A stretch of DNA of 11,249 nucleotides from an uncultured beta proteobacterium (GCA_903924715.1 CAIYCP010000222.1:1-11249), one strand, 5' to 3'. Positions 1 through 8,619 are shown, counted from the stretch's first letter. The notes: generated by a model from the letters alone, not told the origin. Program-made: numbers and translations.

Positions 1-65
1 AGTTAGCGGTTACAAACGTACATCGCTCGCTTGATGACCTTTTAAACGCTTGATTCTGTTGATTA

Positions 66-118
66 TTTTGGTGGGCGGTACAAGTTTCGAACTTGTGACC
101 CCTGCCGTGTGAAGGCAG
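66..118. repeat. Left attachment-site repeat
   Basis: This 53-bp block is identical to 11109-11161. It corresponds to tRNA-Val positions 26-75 plus three flanking bases. Identity breaks at 119 (G here, T in the right copy), exactly at the 5' side of the anticodon stem. Outward, the 16 bases at 50-65 still match 11093-11108 at 12 of 16 positions, so the ancestral homology ran past the CCA end. A repeat starting at the anticodon stem fits integrases that cross over at the anticodon loop. Confidence 0.9.
69..118 (-). pseudogene. 3' remnant of tRNA-Val(CAC)
   Basis: This is a 50-nt remnant of the tRNA: anticodon stem-loop with CAC, variable loop, T arm, 3' acceptor strand and CCA. The D arm and 5' acceptor strand are absent, and the bases after position 118 show no tRNA character, so it cannot fold into a tRNA. 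It is the part of the chromosomal gene displaced to the far end when the element integrated. Confidence 0.85.
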
Positions 119-211
119 GATTTAGGGTGTATTAGCATCCATCAGAGTTTTACTGAACGATGTTTTACCTATGAAAATAGTCCTTTCTAATCCATCCTTG
201 CTCGCCGTAAA

Positions 212-235
212 ATATCCGTACGAAATCCGTACGCA
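212..235. promoter_or_regulatory. Left arm-type integrase site (iteron pair)
   Basis: This 24-bp segment holds two copies of ATCCGTAC (214-221 and 225-232), 11 bp apart and so on the same DNA face. It matches 11036-11059 at 23 of 24 positions (only 222 G versus 11046 A differs) and has the same orientation. It lies 93 bp inside the left att repeat. Repeated short sites flanking the core on both sides are what arm-binding domains of lambda-type integrases recognise. The assignment is inference from repeat structure and position. The site is directly upstream of the likely integrase start at 246, so bound integrase could also repress its own gene. Confidence 0.6.
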
Positions 236-245
236 TAAATACCTC

Positions 246-1385
246 ATGGCAAACAAAATAGATAGCAAGACAAAGCGTGAACGACTAACAGCACGGCGAG
301 AGCCTTACTGGGCAACACTCGAAAAATATGTGGCACTCGGTTATCGAAAGCCTGAGACCGGCACAGGCACTTGGATAGCGCGGCGGCGCAACGAGGACGG
401 CAAGAGCCTGTATCACGCACTCGGTACGCATGAGTCCTTTGACAGCGCAGCGAAAGCGGCTCGCGAGTGGTTGGCACTCTCCGAAAACGGGATTGATACC
501 ACCCCAATTACCGTAAAAGCCGCCACAGACGCCTACGTGCTTGCGCTTGAGGACAAAGGTCGCACCGCTACGGCAAAAGATGCCCGAGGTCGCTTCACAC
601 GCTTGGTGGATAACGCCTCTATTGGACGCGTCTTGTTAGCCAAGCTTACGAGCTTGCAGGTCCGCAAGTGGCTAAACGATCAAATCAACAAAGATGACGA
701 CGCCGACGATGAGGAAATCCGTCGGTCAAAAGATTCGGCAAATCGAAATTTAGCCAACCTGAAGGCAGCTCTTACTCATGCTCACGTCAATCGTATGGTC
801 GGAAGCGACGACGCATGGGCTGTCGTTAAACCCTTTAGTCAAGTTGGCGCTCGTCGCAAAGATGCCTTTTTGAGCATGGAGGCTCGCACCGCCCTGCTCA
901 CAGCGTGCCCAGACGATCTCGCGATGCTAGTCCGTGCCGCCTTACTCACTGGAGCGCGTCCGGGAGAGCTCGCAACGCTCACAGTGGCTGATTTCAATAA
1001 AGCGCAGGGTGTCATCACATTACGGGGCAAGACCGGCTTGCGAACAGTGGCAATTTCCACAGCTGCCTCTAATTTCTTTGCCTCGGCAAGTCAGGACAAG
1101 ACGCCTGCAGCGCCATTGCTGGCGACAAGCTACGGGCAGGTTTGGAACAAAGACAGCTGGAAAAAACCCTTTAGAGATGCCGTCACTCGCGCCAAATTAC
1201 CAGGGGGCGTAGTGCTGTACTCGCTTCGGCACACCGCCATATCTGAAATGATTATGGGGGGTATGGATTCTTTCATCGTTGCTAAACTGACCGGTACTTC
1301 AGTCGCAATGATCGAAAAAAACTATGGCCATCTGAGCCATGACGTAGTCACAGCTAAGCTCGATAAAGTGCGAATGATGAACTGA
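246..1385 (+). CDS. Tyrosine recombinase / phage-type integrase
   Basis: This 379-residue site-specific recombinase should catalyse integration and excision of the element at tRNA-Val. Residues 15-60 form the N-terminal region seen in proteobacterial island integrases (LTARREPYW and GTWIARRR motifs). About 90-185 is a SAM-like core-binding domain, and 205-370 is the catalytic domain. The catalytic residues are Arg238 (GARPGEL), Lys262 (GKTG), Arg328 (SLRHTAIS) and the nucleophile Tyr360 (EKNYGHL). The two usual active-site histidines are replaced: Tyr325 in the HxxR motif and Thr351 in LTGTS. As I recall, related island integrases share this variation, so it need not mean inactivity. I chose ATG 246 because family similarity starts just after it. 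An in-frame ATG at 171 would add 25 residues encoded by the arm site. Neither start has a strong ribosome binding site. Translation runs inward from att. Confidence 0.93.
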   Translation: MANKIDSKTKRERLTARREPYWATLEKYVALGYRKPETGTGTWIARRRNEDGKSLYHALGTHESFDSAAKAAREWLALSENGIDTTPITVKAATDAYVLALEDKGRTATAKDARGRFTRLVDNASIGRVLLAKLTSLQVRKWLNDQINKDDDADDEEIRRSKDSANRNLANLKAALTHAHVNRMVGSDDAWAVVKPFSQVGARRKDAFLSMEARTALLTACPDDLAMLVRAALLTGARPGELATLTVADFNKAQGVITLRGKTGLRTVAISTAASNFFASASQDKTPAAPLLATSYGQVWNKDSWKKPFRDAVTRAKLPGGVVLYSLRHTAISEMIMGGMDSFIVAKLTGTSVAMIEKNYGHLSHDVVTAKLDKVRMMN

Positions 1386-1606
1386 CACTGGTTCAACAAC
1401 AGGTTAATAAAAATGGCTGTTAAATCTACAGCAATCTCTTTCGAATAAACCGTTACAACAATCGGCCCGTGAATCAATTCATAATGAGTGGATTAAAGTA
1501 ATTTAGAACTACCGTGTCGCTGGACTGCAGACGCCATCAAATTTCGCCCTGTAATTTAAACGACTAATACTAGCAAAGTCATCAATCTTCCCGCTTACTC
1601 GATTGC
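1386..1606. other. Non-coding linker between integrase and tctC remnant
   Basis: This 220-bp AT-rich stretch has no convincing gene. A weak hairpin (GCTGT 1416-1420 with ACAGC 1428-1432, 7-nt loop) follows the integrase stop but lacks a clean T-run. Reading frames are broken by stops at 1552-1554 and 1571-1573. The boundary between integration module and cargo must lie near its right end, because tctC similarity begins only at about 1606. Confidence 0.5.
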
Positions 1607-2476
1607 CTTTTTGCGACGGGCGGCGGCACAGATATCGTTGCACGCGCGCTCAGTGTGACCATGACAGCGGCTTTAGGGCAGTCGTTCGTAGTTGAAAACA
1701 AAGCAGGTGCAGCAGGCACCATTGGCGCAGATAACGTGGCCAAGTCGGCACCTGACGGCTACACCTTGTTAATGGGACATTCGAATTCGAATGCGATTTC
1801 ACCCTTTGTCTTAAAAAATATCCCCTACAACCCTGCGACTGACTTTACGCCGATTACCTACTTAGGCTACGTGCCCAATGTTTTGGTGGTGAACGTTGCA
1901 GTGCCGGTCAACACGGTGGCTGACTTGATCGCGTTGGCCAAGACCAAACCCGGCGTCTTGACCTATGGCTCGTCGGGCATCGGTAGTACCCAACACTTGG
2001 CGGGTGCGTTATTTTCACAAATCGCGGGCATTTCGCTGAACCATATTCCGTACAAGGGGAGTGGCCAGGCCATCATTGATTTGCTCGCGGGTCAAATTAC
2101 GATGAACTTTGATACTTTGCCGCCTGTGCTTGAGCAAATCCGCTCTGGCAAACTCAAAGCTCTGGCAATTTCAACGCCAAAGCGGTTGTCGCAATTGCCT
2201 GATATCCCAACATTTACTGAAGTTGGGATCAAAGGTTTCGATGTCACAAATTGGTACTCAATCATGGGGCCAAAGGGCATGCCACCGACACTGGTTGCGC
2301 AAATTGACAAAGCAGTCAAAGTAGCGATGGCAGATCCGAAGACCAAAAAAACACTCGAAGAGCAAGGGTTGCAAACTGAAGGCGCAGCAACACCTGAAGC
2401 ATTTTCTACTTTTGTGCAAGCCGAACTTGTCAAATATAAACAGCTCGTTCAAACGCTCAACATCAAAGCTGACTAG
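1607..2476 (+). pseudogene. 5'-truncated tctC-like (Bug family) solute receptor
   Basis: Intact Bug/TctC proteins are periplasmic solute receptors of about 320 residues that bind carboxylates. Similarity here starts abruptly at FATGGGTDIVARAL, a motif normally about 45 residues in, and runs to a normal C-terminus. Visible family landmarks are VENKAGAAGTIGAD, APDGYTLLMG, the HIPYKGSGQAIIDLLAGQ segment and PDIPTFTEVGIKGFD. The signal peptide, first beta strands and promoter are missing. A Pro-Phe that normally precedes this motif is readable in another frame just upstream, across a run of five T (1608-1612), so a one-base insertion may also be present. The longest ATG/GTG-started frame begins at GTG 1655 (273 residues), without an export signal, so any product would stay in the cytoplasm and be non-functional. 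Its broken end faces the integrase module. Confidence 0.8.
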
Positions 2477-2583
2477 TCATCATGTCCAATATTTTTCATC
2501 GTTCGCCGCGACAAAAACTACCCTCGGTTGTTGAGCGGTGAATAATTGCGCCAGTCTGGTGGGTTGCAGCAGGGGCTCTTGAC
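2477..2583. other. Convergent gap between tctC remnant and efflux cluster
   Basis: This 107-bp region lies where plus-strand and minus-strand transcription meet. One would expect a bidirectional terminator, but I see no stem-loop with a T-run on either strand. It contains no gene. Confidence 0.4.
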
Positions 2584-4071
2584 CTATCCCTCGGGGGGCA
2601 GATGCTCCCAGGTACCGCCGAGTGCTTGGAACAAGGCTGCGGTGTCCATCAGTCGACTAGCTTGTGCATTGATACGAGTGACTGTCGTTTGCCGATAGGC
2701 TTGCTCAGCCAAAATTAGAGTGAAGGCGTTGACGGCTCCGATGGCCAGCTGCTGCCGAGTTAAATCGAAGGTCTTTTTAGCTGCGGTCTCAGCACGTACT
2801 GCTGCCGCTAGCGTTTTAGCATCTTCGTCCAGTGCGTATAACGTATCGGCAATGTTTTGAAATGCACCCAGTACCGTGAAGCGATATTGGGCACTTGCTT
2901 GCTCTAAGCCCGCCTCTGCGGCGACTTGACGATATTTTAATGTTCCAAAATCAAAAATGGTCTGTGAGATATTTCCAGAGAGCCCCCAAAATTGATTGCT
3001 ACTGTTAAACATTTGATTGAAGGGTACAGCAGCACCACCAAAAATAGCTGAAAGTGAAATTTGCGGCAATCTGCTGGCAATTGCAACCCCGACTTGTGCG
3101 CTTGCAGAGTGAAGCTGAGCCTCAGCGGCGCGCACATCAGGCCGCTGGTCGACAATTTGTGAGGGCAGGCTTAAAGGAAGTGAAGTTGGTAACTTGAATT
3201 CGTCGATTTCAAAATGATCGAGACCTGCTTGCGAGGGCATAGACCCTGTCAGTACGGCGATCTGATTTCGAGTTTGCTCAAGTTGCTTACGAATGGCAGG
3301 CAATAACTGTTCATTTTGGGCTAAAGCTGTTTCTTGGGCTGCGACGTCAATTCTCGACACATAGCCAATGACTGCCTGCTGCTCCAGTAACACTAACGAA
3401 CGCTTGCTCGCTGCGATGATGTCTTCGGTTGATTTAAGCTGCGCCTGTAAAGCGCTCTGTTGTACGACGGCAGACACGATGTTGGTTGCTAGCGAAAGTT
3501 TTGCAGCTTCAAGCAAGAATTTTTGATTTTCTGCCTGAGCCTTAAGAGACTCAAGTGTTCGGCGATTCAGTCCAAACACGTCAAGCGAAAACCCGACAGA
3601 AACTTGTGCAGTGTTGAGTGTAAATGGAGTATCGCCCGACGTGAGCGTTGGCGATATCGTCCCAGAATTTGCTTGCCGGGTCGGGGATAAACCGGCTTGA
3701 ATTGTTGGGAAAAAGTAGCCTTGCTGTGCCGAGGCGTACGCTTGGCTTTGTTTAAGCGCAGCTCGTGCAGAGTCGATTGTTGGATTATTCTTCAGTGCAA
3801 GTTCAATAAGCGCATTCAGTTGCGCAGAGCCGTAAAGCTTCCACCAATCGGCTTGCAGGGCGGTACCACGTTCAAGCGTTTGTGCTTCTCCGGTTGGTCC
3901 GGCGCTTGACGTTGTTGTCACGATCGGATCGCGTGTCAAGCGACTTGTTTCGGGGGCTGCGGGTCGTGAAAAGTCTGGGCCAACAGCACAGCCGCTGATC
4001 AATAGAGATATTGTCAAAATCCCTTGGCGTTTAACCCAACTGCTCATCGACTTGGTCATGGATACGCTCAT
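2584..4071 (-). CDS. NodT-family outer-membrane efflux lipoprotein (OMF)
   Basis: This 495-residue outer-membrane channel is the exit duct of the tripartite pump. The N-terminus is a lipoprotein signal: basic residues at 14-15, a hydrophobic stretch from about 18-26 and lipobox LISGC, with Cys28 followed by AVGPDF as in NodT/CusC-type proteins. Two outer-membrane efflux repeats follow, about 70-270 and 290-485. They include LDVFGLNRR, long Gln/Ala-rich helices and RPDVRAAEAQLHSASAQVG. The start codon overlaps the stop of the pump gene in an ATGA (4068-4071), so translation is probably coupled. The Shine-Dalgarno sequence is weak, which fits coupling. Met5 or Met9 are possible alternative starts. 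It is the last gene of the cluster. The family is clear, but the transported compound cannot be deduced from this subunit. Confidence 0.93.
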   Translation of the reverse strand: MSVSMTKSMSSWVKRQGILTISLLISGCAVGPDFSRPAAPETSRLTRDPIVTTTSSAGPTGEAQTLERGTALQADWWKLYGSAQLNALIELALKNNPTIDSARAALKQSQAYASAQQGYFFPTIQAGLSPTRQANSGTISPTLTSGDTPFTLNTAQVSVGFSLDVFGLNRRTLESLKAQAENQKFLLEAAKLSLATNIVSAVVQQSALQAQLKSTEDIIAASKRSLVLLEQQAVIGYVSRIDVAAQETALAQNEQLLPAIRKQLEQTRNQIAVLTGSMPSQAGLDHFEIDEFKLPTSLPLSLPSQIVDQRPDVRAAEAQLHSASAQVGVAIASRLPQISLSAIFGGAAVPFNQMFNSSNQFWGLSGNISQTIFDFGTLKYRQVAAEAGLEQASAQYRFTVLGAFQNIADTLYALDEDAKTLAAAVRAETAAKKTFDLTRQQLAIGAVNAFTLILAEQAYRQTTVTRINAQASRLMDTAALFQALGGTWEHLPPEG

Positions 4072-7000
4072 CTCTGTTCACCACTGCGCAACGCTTCACG
4101 TGCAAGTTTCCGTTTTTGTCGCTTGTCTGACCATTCCATCACGATGACTTGCAAGGCTGGCGCAACAATCAGAAGCATGATGGGGCCAAGGAGCATGCCA
4201 CCAACAACCACAACCGCGAGCGGTTTTTGAACCTCGCTGCCGATGCCGTTTGAAAGTGCTGCCGGTAATAGCCCGATGCAAGCAGATAGTGCCGTCATTA
4301 GCATCGGACGCATCCGTTGGTCAGCAGCCTCGTACATTGCCTGAGCAGTGTCTTTGCCCTGTGCGACGAGTTCATTGAAGTAGCTGATGACTAGAATCCC
4401 ATTCATCACAGATACCCCAAAAAGTGACACGAAACCAATGGCTGCAGAGATGCTCATGTTCAGACCCGAAACATACAGCGCGATGATTCCACCCGCGATC
4501 GAGAAGGGGATCGCTGCGATGGTCAGCAAACTGTCTCTTAAAGAATTGAACAAGGTATATAACAAGAGCAATATGATGGCTAAAGCAATAGGAAGTACGA
4601 CTTGTAAACGCGCTTTGGCTTGTTGCAGTTCTTCAAACTCGCCGGCCCAATCAAAACGGTAGCTAGTCGGCAAGGCGACATTCTTCTCTAAACGCTGTTG
4701 AGCCTCGGTCACGGTGCTTCCTAGGTCGCGACCACGCACGCTAAATTTGATTGGTATATAGCGCTGATTGCGCTCATGAAATATGTAAGACGCTCCGGTT
4801 TCAAGTTTGATGGTCGCGATTTCGGATAAGGGTATGTAGGTGATGCCGCCATTGGCATTGGCATAACTTATTTTTAAACTTTGAATGGCTTCAATGTCTG
4901 AGCGATCTCGAGGTGCGAGTCGAACTGTTAAGCCAAACTGTCGATCGCCTTCAAGCACGGTCGTTGCTTGATAACCACCCGTTGCAGCTTGGATAATTGA
5001 ATTCACATCGCCAGTATTTAGGCCAAAGCGAGCCGATTTTTCACGGTCAATTTTTATGTTTAAGTTTGGCTGTCCTAAGACGTGAAACACACCTAGGTCT
5101 TCAACGCCTTTGATTGTGCTCATTTCATGCAGGACTTGGTCCGAAAGCTGTTCTAAAACCGCTAAATCAGGTCCGATAATTTTGACTGAGTTTGCCCCCT
5201 TGACGCCCGACAGACCTTCTTCGACGTTATCTTGGATATATTGAGAAAAATTAAACTCGATACCAGGAAATTGAGAGAAAAACTCTTGCTGCACATCGGT
5301 GACCAACATGCTCTTAACGTAACCGCTGTGCCATTCTTCGAACGGTTTGAGCGTTACAAAAAGCTCTACATTATAAAAACCTGCTGGGTCGCTGCCATCA
5401 TCGGGCCGGCCATGTTGTGAAACAACGGTAATGACTTCAGGATGCGTCTTGAGAATTTCGCGCATTTTTTTGACTTGTTCGACGCCGGCCTCGAGCGAAA
5501 TCGTGGAGGGCATTGAGGCTCTAATCCATAAATTTCCTTCTTCTAACGCAGGCAAAAATTCGGTACCAATGCGTGGAAATAAAAGCATCGAAAACAGCAG
5601 AAATGCCAAACCGAGTCCGACAGTTGTTTTGCGCTTTTCTAATGCCCAGCGCAAGATTGGTCGATAACTGTTACGAATTGCATGAACAATGACAGTCTCT
5701 TTTTCATGAATCACCTTCGGTAACAGTAACGATGATAAAACGGGTGTGAGGGTGAATGTTGCAAAAAGAGCGCCCAAGAGCGCATAGGCATAGGTGCGCG
5801 CCATTGGGTTAAATATTTGGCCTTCCACACCTTGCATTGTGAATAACGGGATAAACGCTGCTACCGTGATTGCCGAAGAAAACAACACAGACCGATCGAC
5901 TTGCGTAGCGCTCAGCATAATCATCTTAAGTCGGTGGCTCCAGCCCCGCTGAGTCTGCTGAGTTGCTACCGCCTGTGCATCGCTTAGCTGGCTATCACCC
6001 AGCAATAGTCTTTGTTCAATTTCAGATTTTTGAAAATTTCTAAAAATATTTTCAACCAAGATGACTGCAGAATCAACAATGATGCCAAAATCGACCGCGC
6101 CGACGGAGAGCAGATTTGCCGATTCGCCTATCATCACTAAGATCATGATGCTAAAAAACAAGGCCACAGGGATGTTGGCGCTTACGATAATTGCGCTGCG
6201 CAAATCACCCAGAAATATCCATTGAATTAAAAACACCAACAGACAGCCAAACACCAGATTGTGTAAAACAGTGTGCGTGGTGACGTTGACTAAACTGCTG
6301 CGTTCGTAATACGGTTCAATCTTGACGCCGGGTGGCAAGACACTTTCGGCGTTAATCCGATCAACCTCTGTTTTGACGCGTCCAATCACATCGTTTGTTT
6401 GTTGTGTTCGATTCATCACGACAACGCCTGTGACAATATCGTCTTCATTATTTTTTCCGGCACGCCCTAAGCGTGGCGCATAGCCGATAGCAACTTCTGC
6501 GACATCTCGAATTAGCACAGGAGTGGCGCCGGTCTGGCTGAGTACGATATTTTCGATGTCGGCCGGATCGGAGATCAGTCCAAGGCCTCGAACGTTGACC
6601 GATTGCTGACCAATATTGACCGTTCGGCCACCGACGTTCGTGTTTGAGTTAGAAATTGCGGTAATCAGTTGCGGGATGGTGATGTTATAGCCTTCAAGCT
6701 TCTGCAAATCGGCTTGTACTTGATACTCTTTGGTTGTGCCACCCCAAGTGACCACTTGAGCGACACCTGGAATCGAAAGTAGACGTTTTGTGATCACCCA
6801 ATCTTGCAGCGTACGCAAGTTGGTTAAGCCAAAATGTTCAGGCCCAACGACCTGATAGCGCAGGATCTCACCGACTAGACTTGAGGCCTGTATTTGGGGC
6901 TGAATATTGTTCGGTAAATTGACCTTCTGTTGCAAATTCAGGGCCGCTTGGGTGTAGGCAAAATAATAATCGATGCCGTACTTGAAGGTGACACGCACGA

Positions 7001-7274
7001 ACGACAGCCCGTAAAAGGACGTCGAACGGATGATATCTACGCCAGGCGTCGTAGCTAAGCCAATTTCTAACGGTCGTGTGTAATAGAGCTCCATCTCTTC
7101 GGCCGAGAGCCCTGGCGCTTGCGCAGTAATTTCTAGAATGACTGGCGCTGGATTTGGATAGGCTTCAATGTTCAGCTTGGTGAAGCTGATTAAGCCTCCA
7201 ATAATGAAGACAAGCAGGCCACAGATAACGATCGAGCGCTTGGATAATGCGAAAGAAATCAGACCACGGAGCAA
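4068..7274 (-). CDS. HME-type RND efflux pump permease (CzcA/CusA family)
   Basis: This 1068-residue inner-membrane proton antiporter is the motor of the tripartite pump, and the length is normal for RND permeases. TM1 is near 12-32, the first periplasmic loop is about 33-330, TM2-6 are about 335-515, the second loop is about 570-865 and TM8-12 lie near the C-terminus. The TM4 motif DFGIIVDSAVILVEN gives Asp395, Asp401 and Glu408, matching the proton-relay acids of CzcA and placing it in the heavy-metal (HME) branch. The usual Gly after the second Asp is Ser402. Between 622 and 645 (RPDDGSDPAGFYN) I see none of the methionines that line the CusA copper/silver pathway. The late TM segment with GVSVMNGILV also looks more CzcA-like. 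A divalent metal or an unassigned substrate is thus likelier than Cu(I)/Ag(I), but this is inference. The start is TTG. Confidence 0.93.
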   Translation of the reverse strand: MLRGLISFALSKRSIVICGLLVFIIGGLISFTKLNIEAYPNPAPVILEITAQAPGLSAEEMELYYTRPLEIGLATTPGVDIIRSTSFYGLSFVRVTFKYGIDYYFAYTQAALNLQQKVNLPNNIQPQIQASSLVGEILRYQVVGPEHFGLTNLRTLQDWVITKRLLSIPGVAQVVTWGGTTKEYQVQADLQKLEGYNITIPQLITAISNSNTNVGGRTVNIGQQSVNVRGLGLISDPADIENIVLSQTGATPVLIRDVAEVAIGYAPRLGRAGKNNEDDIVTGVVVMNRTQQTNDVIGRVKTEVDRINAESVLPPGVKIEPYYERSSLVNVTTHTVLHNLVFGCLLVFLIQWIFLGDLRSAIIVSANIPVALFFSIMILVMIGESANLLSVGAVDFGIIVDSAVILVENIFRNFQKSEIEQRLLLGDSQLSDAQAVATQQTQRGWSHRLKMIMLSATQVDRSVLFSSAITVAAFIPLFTMQGVEGQIFNPMARTYAYALLGALFATFTLTPVLSSLLLPKVIHEKETVIVHAIRNSYRPILRWALEKRKTTVGLGLAFLLFSMLLFPRIGTEFLPALEEGNLWIRASMPSTISLEAGVEQVKKMREILKTHPEVITVVSQHGRPDDGSDPAGFYNVELFVTLKPFEEWHSGYVKSMLVTDVQQEFFSQFPGIEFNFSQYIQDNVEEGLSGVKGANSVKIIGPDLAVLEQLSDQVLHEMSTIKGVEDLGVFHVLGQPNLNIKIDREKSARFGLNTGDVNSIIQAATGGYQATTVLEGDRQFGLTVRLAPRDRSDIEAIQSLKISYANANGGITYIPLSEIATIKLETGASYIFHERNQRYIPIKFSVRGRDLGSTVTEAQQRLEKNVALPTSYRFDWAGEFEELQQAKARLQVVLPIALAIILLLLYTLFNSLRDSLLTIAAIPFSIAGGIIALYVSGLNMSISAAIGFVSLFGVSVMNGILVISYFNELVAQGKDTAQAMYEAADQRMRPMLMTALSACIGLLPAALSNGIGSEVQKPLAVVVVGGMLLGPIMLLIVAPALQVIVMEWSDKRQKRKLAREALRSGEQR

Positions 7275-7280
7275 GGGGTG

Positions 7281-7285
7281 CCTTT
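7281..7285 (-). promoter_or_regulatory. Ribosome binding site of the RND gene
   Basis: AAAGG on the minus strand lies six bases before TTG at 7274-7272. This supports the rare TTG start, after which the protein begins as a normal RND N-terminus. The 49-bp gap to the upstream membrane fusion gene has no obvious promoter, consistent with co-transcription. Confidence 0.65.
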
Positions 7286-7323
7286 AAGCGTTTAAGTATC
7301 GTGATTGCATGAAGACAAAGAGT

Positions 7324-8499
7324 TCAGCGCGATTGCAATGCAAGGGCATTACTTAAAAATAACGCGCCATCCGATGCAATTTTTTCGCCTGATGCCAGGC
7401 CAGCTAAGACTTGAACTCGGTTATTTTGAGTTAAACCAGTGGTGATGCTTCGGCGTTTGAAAGTTCTGTCGTCGTTTGTGACGAAGGTTGTAATCGTGCC
7501 GTCACCTTCGCGAACAATGCTCTCGGTTGGAATCGCTATCGATTTTTCAGCAACGTTGGTCTTGATGACGTAGCTCGCCAACATTTGTGCGCGTAACACT
7601 TTATCGACATTAGGAATTTCAGCTCTGACTGCAACGCGACGTGTGGCCGGATCTACAGCGGCGCCAATGTTGACAATTTTCCCTTGGTAGGTTGTGCCGG
7701 GTAGTGCATTGACCGAGGCGATGAGCTCTTGACCTTCCTTAATAAACGCTAATTCAGTTTCAGGGATGTTGGCAACGATCCACATCGTGGTTTGGTCTGC
7801 GACAGTGATGGGTGCCGGAGTACTTCCTGGCTGTACGAGCAGACCCGGCTGAGCGTTGCGGCTGATGATTTTTCCTGCGATGGGGCTGAGCACCATGAGT
7901 TCAGCATTGACCTTTTTAGACGAAATGATCGAATCGATTTCGGTATCAGTTTTTCCAAAAATTCGCAACGCATCACGCGCAGAACGGTAATTACCTTCTG
8001 CGGTTTGCTGGTCGGACACTGCTTGATCTAGGTCACGTTGCGATGACGCTTGAATTCCGGCCATTTTCTTGACACGGTCGAGAGCTCGGCTAGCGAGAAC
8101 GCGTACACCAGCCGTTGAGATGAGAGTTGAGGTCGCCTGTAAAAAGTCAGGGCTTTCGATTGAAAAAAGCGGCTGATTCAATGTCACGTTATCTCCGGCC
8201 GTGACTAAAACTTGTTTAATTCGCCCCTGATATTGACTAAAGACTTGGACGGTTTTTTCTTGGTTGAAATCCACGATGCCAACTGCACGTCTCTGAATTG
8301 CAAATTCGAACTCGTGTGCGGTTTCAATTTTTACAAGCAATGCTTGTTTATCGGTAATAGAAATGGTGTCTTTGTCGCTCACTGCTGCGTTCGGTCTAGT
8401 CGCAGGCTGCTCTGATGGCGACAGGCTCATCCACCCAATCAGAATTGCCATCAAAATGAGACAGGCGGCATAAAAAAATCGTTTATTACGCAAAAACAT
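7324..8499 (-). CDS. Membrane fusion protein of RND efflux system (CusB/CzcB-like)
   Basis: This 391-residue periplasmic adaptor links the RND permease to the outer-membrane channel. It has an N-terminal membrane anchor (about 8-25), then the barrel-sandwich/lipoyl half-motif at 88-120 (SQYQGRIKQVLVTAGDNV). A short alpha-hairpin follows at about 120-185, with the second lipoyl half at 200-235 (LSPIAGKIISRNAQPG). A beta-barrel (about 238-315) and a membrane-proximal domain complete it. It lacks the His-rich N-terminus of CzcB and the extra metal-chaperone domains of some relatives, and it shows no Met cluster like that of CusB. AAGGA (8505-8509) lies five bases before the ATG, a good ribosome binding site. 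It is first of the three structural genes, 120 bp downstream of the regulator gene and 49 bp before the permease. Overall family is secure and substrate is open. Confidence 0.92.
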   Translation of the reverse strand: MFLRNKRFFYAACLILMAILIGWMSLSPSEQPATRPNAAVSDKDTISITDKQALLVKIETAHEFEFAIQRRAVGIVDFNQEKTVQVFSQYQGRIKQVLVTAGDNVTLNQPLFSIESPDFLQATSTLISTAGVRVLASRALDRVKKMAGIQASSQRDLDQAVSDQQTAEGNYRSARDALRIFGKTDTEIDSIISSKKVNAELMVLSPIAGKIISRNAQPGLLVQPGSTPAPITVADQTTMWIVANIPETELAFIKEGQELIASVNALPGTTYQGKIVNIGAAVDPATRRVAVRAEIPNVDKVLRAQMLASYVIKTNVAEKSIAIPTESIVREGDGTITTFVTNDDRTFKRRSITTGLTQNNRVQVLAGLASGEKIASDGALFLSNALALQSR

Positions 8500-8555
8500 G
8501 CAGATCCTTCATAGCGTTTCTCGCTGTGATCATGAGAGTTATAGAACGCGGGCAA

Positions 8556-8579
8556 ATTGTACTGACTTGGTTTGACCAA
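8556..8579 (-). promoter_or_regulatory. Possible promoter/operator before the membrane fusion gene
   Basis: On the minus strand, TACAAT (8561-8556) resembles a -10 box. Just upstream is a 5-bp inverted repeat, TTGGT-3 nt-ACCAA (8567-8579), where the spacer and -35 would be, and there is no good -35 hexamer. A weak -35 overlapped by a dyad would suit an activated promoter. Promoter activity is inferred from these short motifs only. Confidence 0.25.
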
Positions 8580-8619
8580 TACGTGTGCTGAACGTTGCCG
8601 TTTGGCAAGGTTGTGTTCG

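Noticed and set aside
69..118. Second functional tRNA-Val
   Set aside because: Only the 3' 50 nt are present. The 5' acceptor strand and D arm are missing.
171..245. Longer integrase starting at ATG 171
   Set aside because: The extra 25 residues are largely encoded by the duplicated arm site, and family similarity begins only after 246. The upstream ATG has no clear ribosome binding site.
1416..1432. Rho-independent terminator after the integrase
   Set aside because: The stem is only 5 bp with a 7-nt loop, and the following bases are not a T-run.
8595..8608. Hairpin TTGCC-GTTT-GGCAA as a terminator between the regulator and the pump genes
   Set aside because: It is a 5-bp stem with no T-run on either strand. 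It might be an operator half or chance, but there is too little to call.
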